Positions 47,738-56,333 of a stretch of DNA of 64,000 nt are shown here, in pieces. A program made the translations under genes and the position numbers. The notes under the pieces were generated by a model. The model worked only from the letters and a program-made list of their open reading frames with translations, did no database searches and was not told where the DNA came from. Source of the stretch: Nocardia farcinica (lineage in GTDB: Bacteria; Actinomycetota; Actinomycetes; Mycobacteriales; Mycobacteriaceae); contig NZ_LN868939.1 in the NCBI RefSeq assembly GCF_001182745.1, forward strand, positions 434,001-498,000, given 5' to 3'. How positions within the stretch are numbered: position 1 is the first letter of the stretch; the number at the start of each line of letters is the position of its first letter.

Positions 47738-48439
47738 ATGACGAGCGGTGGGTACGACCCCAACCAGAACCCGCAGGGCGGGCAGCCGTACGGCCAGCCG
47801 TACCCACAGGGCGGGCAACCGTACGGGCAACAGCCCTTCGGCAAGGACCCCTACGGACAGCAACCGCCTCAGTACGGCCAGCAGCCCCAGTACGGCGAGC
47901 AGCCGCCCTACGGCCAGCAGCCCCAGTACGGCGAACAGCAGCCGTACCCGCAGAACCCGTACGGGCAGCAGGCCTACGGCGGATACGGCGACCCCGGCCT
48001 CGGCGGTGCCCAGCCCGGTGACCTCGGCAGCCGCATCGGCGCCCGCGTCATCGACCACATCATCGTCTCGATCCCGGCGCTGATCTTCTCGTTCGTGTTC
48101 GCCAACAGCTCGACCGGGATCGGCACCCAGCTCGTCGTCTCGGCGCTGCTGGCGTTCGTGCCGATCGGCTACTTCGTGCTGATGGAGACCACGCAGGGCT
48201 TCACGCTGGGCAAGAAGCTGCTGGGCCTGCGGGTGCTCGCCCCGGGCGGCGCGCCCAAGATCGACCCGGCGACCTCGTTCAAGCGCAACCTGTACGTGAT
48301 CACCAACCTCATCCCGTGTGTGGGCTGGCTGGTCTCGATCGGTCTGGCGATCTACATCATGATCACCATCGAGCAGGACCCGAACAAGCAGGGCTGGCAC
48401 GACAAGTTCGCCGGCGGCACGCAGGTCGTCAAGGGCTGA
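47738..48439 (+). CDS. RDD-family membrane protein with Gln/Tyr/Pro-rich N-terminus
   Basis: A 233-residue protein. The first ~90 residues are repeats of the QQPQYGQQP type. The RDD domain follows (LGSRIGARVIDHIIVSIPAL), then further membrane segments (LVVSALLAFVPIGYFVLMET and LIPCVGWLVSIGLAIYIMIT). GFTLGKKLLGLRVL is the conserved inter-helix loop. The ATG at 47738 is chosen since the repeats begin there; the frame is open upstream into gluQRS. The function of RDD proteins is mostly unknown; some affect ion transport. A strong terminator follows. Confidence 0.88.
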   Translation: MTSGGYDPNQNPQGGQPYGQPYPQGGQPYGQQPFGKDPYGQQPPQYGQQPQYGEQPPYGQQPQYGEQQPYPQNPYGQQAYGGYGDPGLGGAQPGDLGSRIGARVIDHIIVSIPALIFSFVFANSSTGIGTQLVVSALLAFVPIGYFVLMETTQGFTLGKKLLGLRVLAPGGAPKIDPATSFKRNLYVITNLIPCVGWLVSIGLAIYIMITIEQDPNKQGWHDKFAGGTQVVKG

Positions 48440-48456
48440 ATCCCAGGATGACGACA

Positions 48457-48485
48457 GGGGCGCTCCCGCTCGGGAGCGCCCCTTT
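48457..48485 (+). terminator. Intrinsic terminator after the RDD gene
   Basis: Perfect 11-bp stem GGGGCGCTCCC (48457-48467) / GGGAGCGCCCC (48472-48482), GCTC loop, followed by TTT. It lies between converging genes and may serve both. Confidence 0.92.
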
Positions 48486-48502
48486 CCGCGTCTGCGGCGG
48501 AC

Positions 48503-49039
48503 CTACATTCCGGCCGAGAAACCGATCGCGATGTTGAGCACCCAGTACACGATGCCGAGGACCGCACCCGCCGCGCCGACCCAGATTCCCGCCTGCGCCA
48601 TGCCCTTGCCGTTGTAGTCACCGGAGGTCTTCATCTGGTTCATGGCGACGACGCCCAGCACCAGGCCGACGATGCTCGGCACGATGAAGCAGCACGAGGC
48701 GACCCCGGCGATGGAGACGATCATCGAGGCCAGCGCCATGCCGTTGAGCCCGCCCGACGGTGGCGCGCCGTACGGCTGGTAGCCGCCCGCCTGCGGGTAA
48801 CCGTATCCCGGTTGCTGCGGGTACGACGGCCCCGACGACTGCGGGTACTGCGGCTGCGGCGGCTGGTACTGCGGCGGCTGGTATTGCGGCGGCTGCTGGG
48901 GGTACTGGGGAGCCGAGGGGTACCCCGACGGTCCGGAGGTCGGGTACTGCGGGACGGAGCTGGAGGCGCCGGAGTCCGGCGATACGCCCTCGCCGCCGTA
49001 CTGCTTCCACCACTCGTCGGAATCGCCGGGATTCGTCAT
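48503..49039 (-). CDS. DUF4190-type small membrane protein with Pro/Tyr/Gln-rich N-terminus
   Basis: A 178-residue protein. The N-terminal ~95 residues are YQPPQYQPPQPQYPQ-type repeats. Two hydrophobic helices follow (MALASMIVSIAGVASCCFIV and IWVGAAGAVLGIVYWVLNIA) with the DUF4190 pattern VLGVVAMNQMKTSG. The function is unknown. Its repeat-rich head resembles that of the neighbouring RDD protein, with which it converges. ATG 49039 is preferred over 49060. Confidence 0.83.
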   Translation of the reverse strand: MTNPGDSDEWWKQYGGEGVSPDSGASSSVPQYPTSGPSGYPSAPQYPQQPPQYQPPQYQPPQPQYPQSSGPSYPQQPGYGYPQAGGYQPYGAPPSGGLNGMALASMIVSIAGVASCCFIVPSIVGLVLGVVAMNQMKTSGDYNGKGMAQAGIWVGAAGAVLGIVYWVLNIAIGFSAGM

Positions 49040-49077
49040 GGACAACAGCGTATTCCACACCTGCGAGGATGGGGCCC

Positions 49078-49851
49078 GTGAGTCATTCCAACAGAACCGA
49101 AGAGTACGAGGGGTCTGGGCGCCCCGCGTCCGACCAAGTGGCGTTCGCCCAGGTGGCGCGGGGGTACTACCCGCTGATCGTCGCGCTGTTCACCGCGACG
49201 CTGATCATCTCCAACATCTGCGCGACCAAGGGCGTCGAGTTCTTCGGTGACCGCTCGGTCACCCTCGGCCCGTTGCAGATCCTGCCGATCGTGACCGACG
49301 GCGCGTTCTTCCTCTTCCCGCTGGCATACGTCCTCGGCGACGTGCTCAGCGAGGTGTACGGATTCCGTGCCACCCGCCGGGCGATCTACTACGGCTTCGG
49401 CGCGCTGCTGCTGACGGTGCTCTGTTTCGCCGTCGCCCTCGAGCTGCCCGCGGCCGGTTTCTACGAGAACCAGGAGGCGCTGCGCAGCGTCATCGGCCCG
49501 GTGCCCCGGCTCGTGATCGCCGGGCTGGCAGGCTATTTCGTCGGCCAGATGCTCAATTCCGCGACCCTGGTACTGATCAAGGAACGGACCAAGGAAAAGC
49601 ACCTGTGGGCCCGGCTGATCGGTTCCACCGTCGTCGGGGAATTCGCCGACACCCTCATCTTCTGCTCGATCGCCGCCGGTGCCATCGGCATCGAGACCTG
49701 GGAGCAGTTCGTCAACTACGTCGTGGTCGGCTTCCTGTGGAAGACGCTGTGCGAGGTGCTGGTCATGCCGGTCACCTATCGCGTCATCGGCCTGCTGAAG
49801 AAGCACGAACCGACCTACGCCCCGATCGCGGGCGATCCACTGCGCAGCTGA
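49078..49851 (+). CDS. Queuosine precursor transporter (YhhQ/QPTR family)
   Basis: A 257-residue membrane protein of the VUT_1/DUF165 family with about six helices. Conserved stretches are LIISNICATKGVEFFG, YVLGDVLSEVYGFRATRRAI and SNATLV-like NSATLVLIKERTKEKHLWAR. The C-terminal half has IGSTVVGEFADTLIFCSIAA. The family imports preQ0, preQ1 or queuine/queuosine. It is convergent with tgt, 18 bases apart. GTG 49078 has a GAGG-rich ribosome site; ATG 49069 is possible. With tgt and gluQRS nearby it points to salvage of queuosine precursors. Confidence 0.92.
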   Translation: MSHSNRTEEYEGSGRPASDQVAFAQVARGYYPLIVALFTATLIISNICATKGVEFFGDRSVTLGPLQILPIVTDGAFFLFPLAYVLGDVLSEVYGFRATRRAIYYGFGALLLTVLCFAVALELPAAGFYENQEALRSVIGPVPRLVIAGLAGYFVGQMLNSATLVLIKERTKEKHLWARLIGSTVVGEFADTLIFCSIAAGAIGIETWEQFVNYVVVGFLWKTLCEVLVMPVTYRVIGLLKKHEPTYAPIAGDPLRS

Positions 49852-49869
49852 GCCGCGCGGCGGGGCGGG

Positions 49870-51180
<1,311 letters not shown>

Positions 51181-53100
51181 TCACGCCTCCGCGGCGGCCG
51201 CGGCGAACTGGGCGTTGTAGAGCCGGTAGTAGGCGCCGCGCTCCTCGAGCAGCCGCTGATGGGTGCCGTGCTCGACGATCCGGCCCGCCTCCATGACGAC
51301 GATCAGGTCGGCGTCGCGGATGGTGGACAGGCGATGGGCGATGACGAAGCTGGTCCGGTCCCGCCGCAGCGCCGCCGTGGCCTGCTGCACCAGCAGTTCG
51401 GTGCGGGTGTCCACCGAGCTGGTCGCCTCGTCCAGGATCAGGATCGACGGCTTGGCCAGGAACGCGCGTGCGATGGTGATGAGCTGCTTCTCGCCCGCGC
51501 TGACGCCGGAGCCCTCCTCGTCGATCATGGTGTCGTAGCCGTCGGGCAGCGCGTGCACGAACCGGTCGACGTAGGCCGCGCGGGCGGCGGCGAGGATCTC
51601 CTCCTCGCTCGCGTTCGGATTGCCGTAGGCGATGTTCTCCCGGATGGTGCCGCGGAACAGCCAAGTGTCCTGCAACACCATGCCGATGCGGGAACGCAGC
51701 GCGTCGCGGCTCATCCGGGTGATGTCGACCCCGTCGATGGTGATGGTGCCCGCGTCGAGTTCGTAGAACCGCATCAGCAGGTTGACCAGTGTGGTCTTGC
51801 CCGCACCGGTGGGCCCGACGATCGCGACCACGTGCCCCGGCTCGGCGACCAGGGACAGCCGCTCGATGACCGGCTTGTCCGGCTCGTACCGGAACGAGAC
51901 CGCCTCGAACTCCACCCGGCCCCGGTCCAGCGGCCGCACATCGGGCAGCTGCGGGTCCGGCGACTGCTCCTCGGCGTCGAGGATCTCGAAGATCCGCTCG
52001 GCCGAGGCCACCCCGGATTGCAGCAGGTTCACCATCGTGCCGATCTGGGTCAGCGGCTGGCTGAACTGGCGCGAGTACTGGATGAAGGCCTGCACCTCAC
52101 CCAGCGAGAGCTGCCCCGTCGCCACCCGCAGGCCGCCGACCAGCGCGACGAGCACGAAGTTGACGTTCCCGAGGAACATGATCGAGGGCATGATCAGGCC
52201 GGAGATGAACTGCGCCTTGAAGCTGGACTCGTAGAGCTTGTCGTTGCGCTGGTCGAACTCCTCGCCCACCTCGCGGTTGCGGCCGAACGCGGTGATCACC
52301 TCGTGGCCGGTGTAGGCCTCCTCCACCTGCGCGTTCACCAGGCCGGTGTACTTCCACTGGTTGACGAAGTGCGGCTTGGAGCGCTTGGCGATCTGCGCGG
52401 TGACGACGATCGCGGCGGGCACGGTGAGCAGGGCGATCACCGCGAGCAGCGGCGAGATCCAGAACATCATGATCAGGATGCCCAGCACCGAGAACACCGA
52501 CATCAGCAGCTGGCTCATGGTCTGCTGCAGGCTCTGCGAGACGTTGTCGACGTCGTTGGTCACCCGGCTGAGCACGTCGCCGCGCGGCTGGGAGTCGAAG
52601 TAGCGCAACGGCAGCCGGTGGATCTTGTCCTCGATGTCGCTGCGCAGCCGCTTGACCGTGCGGTTGATGACGATGTTGAGCAGGTAGGCCTGCAACCAGC
52701 TGAACAGCGCCGCGGCCAGGTAGAGCGCGAGCACCACCAACAGCACCCGGCCGACCGCGGTGAAATCGACGCCGACGCCGGGCACCACGTTCATGGCGCT
52801 GAGCATGTCGGCCAGGGTGTCGTTGCCGGAGTCGCGCAGCCGCTCGACGGCCTCCTCCTTGGACAGCCCGCGCATCTGCTCGAGGTTCTTGCCGACCACA
52901 CCGTCGAAGACGATGTTGGTGGCCTTGCCGAGCAGATACGGCCCGAGGGTGTTCAGCACGACCGAGACGATCGCCAGCACCACGATGCACCAGACGTAGA
53001 ACCGCTCGGGTGCGAGCCGGGCCAGCAGCCGCTTCAGCGACGGCTTGAACGACTTGGGCTTGGCGTCGGGCGCGCCCGGCACCGGTCCACCCGGCCTCAT
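51181..53100 (-). CDS. ABC exporter half-transporter, catalytic-Glu subunit
   Basis: A 639-residue type IV ABC exporter half: six membrane helices (first YVWCIVVLAIVSVVLNTLGP) and a C-terminal ATPase. Walker A is IVGPTGAGKTTLVNL and Walker B SILILDEATSSVD with the catalytic Glu. The signature is SAGEKQ rather than SGGQ. It pairs with the upstream half-transporter, whose Walker B lacks the Glu, so together they form a heterodimer with one degenerate site. It is similar to M. tuberculosis Rv1272c/Rv1273c. The substrate is unknown, perhaps drug or lipid. The four-base overlap with the partner gene shows coupling. Confidence 0.93.
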   Translation of the reverse strand: MRPGGPVPGAPDAKPKSFKPSLKRLLARLAPERFYVWCIVVLAIVSVVLNTLGPYLLGKATNIVFDGVVGKNLEQMRGLSKEEAVERLRDSGNDTLADMLSAMNVVPGVGVDFTAVGRVLLVVLALYLAAALFSWLQAYLLNIVINRTVKRLRSDIEDKIHRLPLRYFDSQPRGDVLSRVTNDVDNVSQSLQQTMSQLLMSVFSVLGILIMMFWISPLLAVIALLTVPAAIVVTAQIAKRSKPHFVNQWKYTGLVNAQVEEAYTGHEVITAFGRNREVGEEFDQRNDKLYESSFKAQFISGLIMPSIMFLGNVNFVLVALVGGLRVATGQLSLGEVQAFIQYSRQFSQPLTQIGTMVNLLQSGVASAERIFEILDAEEQSPDPQLPDVRPLDRGRVEFEAVSFRYEPDKPVIERLSLVAEPGHVVAIVGPTGAGKTTLVNLLMRFYELDAGTITIDGVDITRMSRDALRSRIGMVLQDTWLFRGTIRENIAYGNPNASEEEILAAARAAYVDRFVHALPDGYDTMIDEEGSGVSAGEKQLITIARAFLAKPSILILDEATSSVDTRTELLVQQATAALRRDRTSFVIAHRLSTIRDADLIVVMEAGRIVEHGTHQRLLEERGAYYRLYNAQFAAAAAEA

Positions 53101-54833
53101 CGGACCTCCTCCTGCGCGCTGAGCTGCGACGCCACGATCTCCTGGTATTCGGCGCAGTCGCGCAGCAGCTGCTCGTGCGTGCCGATGCCCGCCATCTCAC
53201 CGTCCTCGAGCACGATGATCTGGTCGGCGTCGCGGATGGTCGACACCCGCTGGGCGACGATGATCACCGAGGCGTCCCTGGTCTCGGGGCGCAGCGCCTC
53301 GCGCAGCCTGGCGTCGGTGGCGACGTCGAGCGCGGAGAACGAGTCGTCGAACAGGTACACCCGCGGCCTGCGCACCAGGGCGCGGGCGATGGCCAGGCGC
53401 TGGCGTTGCCCACCGGACACCGTGGTGCCGCCCTGCGCCACCGGCGTCTCGAGTCCCTGCGGCATGTCCCGCACGAAGTCGGCGGCCTGGGCGATCTCGA
53501 GCGCGCGCCACAGTTCCTCGTCGGTGGCGTCCGGTCGGCCGTAGCGCAGGTTGCTCGCCACCGTCCCGGAGAACAGGTACGCCTTCTGCGGCACCAGGCC
53601 GATCTGCTCGCGCAGCAGTTCCATGTCCAGCTCGCGCACGTCGGTGCCGCCCACGTACACCGCACCGGCGGTGACGTCGATCAGTCGCGGGATCAGGTTG
53701 AGCAGCGTGGTCTTGCCCGCGCCGGTGGAGCCGACGATCGCGGTGGTGGTGCCCGGCTCGACGGTGAAGCGGATCCCGCGCAGCACCGGCTTCTCGGCGC
53801 CGGGGAAGGCGAACTCGGCCGCGGCGAACTCCACCCGGCCGGGGTCACCGGCGAACGGCTTCGGGAATTCCGGCGGCACCACCGAGGACTCGGTGGTGAG
53901 CACGGCGCCGATCCGGTCCGCCGACACCGCCGCGCGCGGGGCCATCATGGCCAGGAACGAGGCCATCATGACCGCCATCAGGATCTGCATGATGTAGGAC
54001 AGCATCGCGGTGAGCGAGCCGATCTGCAGTTCGCCGTCGTCGATCAGGTGCCCGCCGAACCAGATCACCGCCACCGTGGTGACGTTGCTGATCAGCATGA
54101 CCACCGGGAACATCAGCGCCATCAGCCTGCCCACCCGCAGCGAGGCCTCGGTGAGATCGGTGTTCGCCAGGCCGAACCGCCAGGTCTCCTGCCGTTCCCG
54201 CACGAAGGCGCGGACCACCCTGATGCCGGTGATCTGCTCGCGCAGCACCCGGTTCACCACGTCGATGCGGGCCTGCATCTCCCGGAAGCCGGGCACCAGC
54301 CTGGCCACCACCAGACCCATCGCCAACGCCAGCGCGGGCACCGCGATGAGCAGCAGCCAGGACAGTTTCAAGTCCTCGCGCAGCGCCATGATGATGCCGC
54401 CCACGCACATGATCGGCGCCATCACCAGCACCGTCACCGACATCACCACCAGCAGCTGCACCTGCTGCACGTCGTTGGTGTTGCGGGTGATCAGCGAGGG
54501 CGCGCCGAACAGGCCGACCTCGCGGGCGGAGAAGGTGCCCACCCGGTGCACCAGCGCGGCGCGCAGGTCGCGGCCGGCGCTCATCGCCGCCTGGGCGCCG
54601 AGGAACACCGACGAGGCCGACGCCACGATCTGCACCGCGGTCACCGCCAGCATCCACAGGCCGGTGTGCCAGATGTAGTCGATGTCGCCCTTGGTGACGC
54701 CGTTGTCGATGAGATCGGCGTTCAGGCTCGGCAGGTAGAGCATGGCGATGACCGAAACCAGCTGGAGCGCAACGACCCCCGCCAGCTGCGCGCGGTACGG
54801 GGACAGATACGTCCTGAGCAGTCTGATCAACAT
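53097..54833 (-). CDS. ABC exporter half-transporter, degenerate Walker B subunit
   Basis: A 578-residue ABC exporter half. The membrane domain starts IRLLRTYLSPYRAQLAGVVA; ATPase Walker A is IVGSTGAGKTTLLNL and the signature is canonical VSGGQRQRLA. Walker B reads VYLFDDSFSALD, with Ser in place of the catalytic Glu. Together with the SAGEK signature of the partner this makes the composite site that uses its own Walker motifs inactive, as in asymmetric heterodimeric exporters. ATG 54833. It follows the Rrf2 regulator gene by 75 bases on the same strand. Confidence 0.93.
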   Translation of the reverse strand: MLIRLLRTYLSPYRAQLAGVVALQLVSVIAMLYLPSLNADLIDNGVTKGDIDYIWHTGLWMLAVTAVQIVASASSVFLGAQAAMSAGRDLRAALVHRVGTFSAREVGLFGAPSLITRNTNDVQQVQLLVVMSVTVLVMAPIMCVGGIIMALREDLKLSWLLLIAVPALALAMGLVVARLVPGFREMQARIDVVNRVLREQITGIRVVRAFVRERQETWRFGLANTDLTEASLRVGRLMALMFPVVMLISNVTTVAVIWFGGHLIDDGELQIGSLTAMLSYIMQILMAVMMASFLAMMAPRAAVSADRIGAVLTTESSVVPPEFPKPFAGDPGRVEFAAAEFAFPGAEKPVLRGIRFTVEPGTTTAIVGSTGAGKTTLLNLIPRLIDVTAGAVYVGGTDVRELDMELLREQIGLVPQKAYLFSGTVASNLRYGRPDATDEELWRALEIAQAADFVRDMPQGLETPVAQGGTTVSGGQRQRLAIARALVRRPRVYLFDDSFSALDVATDARLREALRPETRDASVIIVAQRVSTIRDADQIIVLEDGEMAGIGTHEQLLRDCAEYQEIVASQLSAQEEVR

Positions 54834-54908
54834 GATGTGAGGCAGGCTACCGGCAATGTGAAGCGCTCGCCTGCAGGTTTCGCGCTGGGCGAGATCGGCG
54901 TCGCCGGA

Positions 54909-55439
54909 TCAGCGCCGGGCCCAGGCACCGGGGTCGGCGGTGAGCGCGTCGACGAATTCGGGCAGCCGGTCGGCGGCGATCTGCTCGATCGAGACGTTCT
55001 CGAGCACCGCGCGGATGTTGACCCGCAGCGCGATCCACACCCGCTGCAACGGCTCGGCCATCCCCTCGTACCGCACATCCTCGGGGCGCTGCCCGCGCAC
55101 CGAGGCCAGCGGGCCCTCGATGGCGCGGATGACGTCGGCGACCGAGATCTGCGCGGCCGGACGGGCCAGCCGGTAGCCGCCGTCGGGGCCGCGCCTGCTG
55201 GTCACCAGCTCGGCGCGGCGCAGGTCGGAGAGCACCGTCTCGAGCACCTTGGGCGGGATCTGCTGCGCGGCGGCGATGGTCTCGGCCTTGACCTTCGCCG
55301 GTGCCGCCACCCCGGCATCGGGCCGCACTCCCGGATCGGCGACACACCCCGCCGTCGCCGGGGTGATCTCGGCGGGCGTCAACCGGGCGATCTCGAGCAA
55401 CGTCCGCACCGCGTAGTCGACCTTCGCGGTGATGTGCAC
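54909..55439 (-). CDS. Rrf2-family transcriptional regulator lacking Fe-S cysteines
   Basis: A 176-residue Rrf2/IscR-like regulator. It begins MHITAKVDYAVRTLLEIARL. An Ala/Pro-rich insert of about 25 residues precedes the recognition region (PPKVLETVLSDLRRAELVTS then RRGPDGGYRLARPA). The three-cysteine cluster of IscR/NsrR is missing; only one Cys, in the insert, is present. So it is probably not an Fe-S sensor of the usual kind. GTG 55439 has AGGAG upstream. Perfect tandem repeats just upstream are a candidate operator. It lies first before the ABC exporter genes and probably controls them. Confidence 0.88.
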   Translation of the reverse strand: MHITAKVDYAVRTLLEIARLTPAEITPATAGCVADPGVRPDAGVAAPAKVKAETIAAAQQIPPKVLETVLSDLRRAELVTSRRGPDGGYRLARPAAQISVADVIRAIEGPLASVRGQRPEDVRYEGMAEPLQRVWIALRVNIRAVLENVSIEQIAADRLPEFVDALTADPGAWARR

Positions 55440-55452
55440 GGCAGGCTCCTGA

Positions 55453-55503
55453 GGTGTTGCGTATCGGCGGGTGTTGCGTATCGGCGGTGTCGGGCTATCG
55501 GCG
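55453..55503 (-). promoter_or_regulatory. Tandem 17-base repeats upstream of rrf2 (candidate operator)
   Basis: On the minus strand CGCCGATACGCAACACC occurs twice, exactly head to tail (55486-55470 and 55469-55453). A third, diverged copy CGCCGATAGCCCGACAC lies at 55503-55487. The last copy ends 14 bases before the GTG start, next to the ribosome site, so binding would block the transcript or its translation. Confidence 0.65.
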
Positions 55504-55535
55504 AACTGTCGCGGACCGGCGGCGACCCGACGAAT

Positions 55536-56129
55536 CTAACCGGTCGCGCCCGCCGCGAGCACCGCGGTGGCCGCGTCCAACAGCGTCGCCTCGAGCAGCT
55601 CGTCGGAGACGCCGGGCACGAACTCCTCCGACAGCAGCGCCACACCCAGCACCTCGAGCGCCGCGCTGGCGCGCACCCGGTTCTCGTCGGTGGGTCGGGG
55701 CCCGGCCAGCCACTCCGCGAGCAGCCGGTTGGCGTTCATCACATCCGGGTAGCGGTCGGCCATCGCGTTGAAGATGGCGGCGGTGTCGCGCACGCACAGC
55801 GTGCCCGCGTCGCGATGCCGGATCATGCCGCGCAGGTAGTCGCCGAGCACCCGGCGGACGTTGGCCGGATCGTGCGGCACGGCTTCGAGACCGTCCACCA
55901 CCGAGCGCAGGTGATCGACGATCGGGTCGACGATCGCCAGCAGCAGGTCGAGCTTGGACGGGTAGTGATAGTAGAGCGAGGCCTTTGTGATCCCTACCGC
56001 ATCCGCGACCTCGCGCAGACTGGTCTGCTCGAACCCCTTGCTGGTGAACAAGCGCACCGCGGCGTCGCGAATTGCCATTTTCGTGCCGCTACCTGCGATG
56101 ACGCTCTCAGGTGCGTGTGGTTGGGCCAT
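55536..56129 (-). CDS. TetR-family regulator of the adjacent MmpL genes
   Basis: A 197-residue TetR protein. The helix-turn-helix spans about 17-63 (IRDAAVRLFTSKGFEQTSLR; ITKASLYYHYPSKLDLLLAI). The ligand domain has the TetR_C pattern RHRDAGTLCVRDTAAIFN. It is divergent from the first MmpL gene with 204 bases between. A 24-base palindrome in that gap is a strong operator candidate. It probably represses both itself and mmpL, responding to an exported lipid or drug. Confidence 0.92.
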   Translation of the reverse strand: MAQPHAPESVIAGSGTKMAIRDAAVRLFTSKGFEQTSLREVADAVGITKASLYYHYPSKLDLLLAIVDPIVDHLRSVVDGLEAVPHDPANVRRVLGDYLRGMIRHRDAGTLCVRDTAAIFNAMADRYPDVMNANRLLAEWLAGPRPTDENRVRASAALEVLGVALLSEEFVPGVSDELLEATLLDAATAVLAAGATG

Positions 56130-56211
56130 AGGACGATCCTCTCACCCCGGCGGCGCGGTGTTGTCACCGTCACCAAAACTGAGGTTGTTCCTCCGCTTAG
56201 TCGCCGGTTAG

Positions 56212-56235
56212 TCTACCTACCGCACGGTAGGCAGA
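56212..56235. promoter_or_regulatory. 24-base palindromic TetR operator candidate
   Basis: TCTACCTACCG and CGGTAGGCAGA are inverted repeats (10 of 11 positions match) around a CA centre. The inner arms CCTACCG/CGGTAGG are perfect. It lies between the divergent TetR and MmpL genes, about 100 bases before mmpL. Confidence 0.75.
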
Positions 56236-56333
56236 AAGCGGAAGTGGAGGCGGGGACGAGCAGGCACCCCCGCAAGTGCTGTCTACAGGGCCACGATCCA
56301 GCACGTCCCAGTCATCGCTAGGAGAAACCCCTC

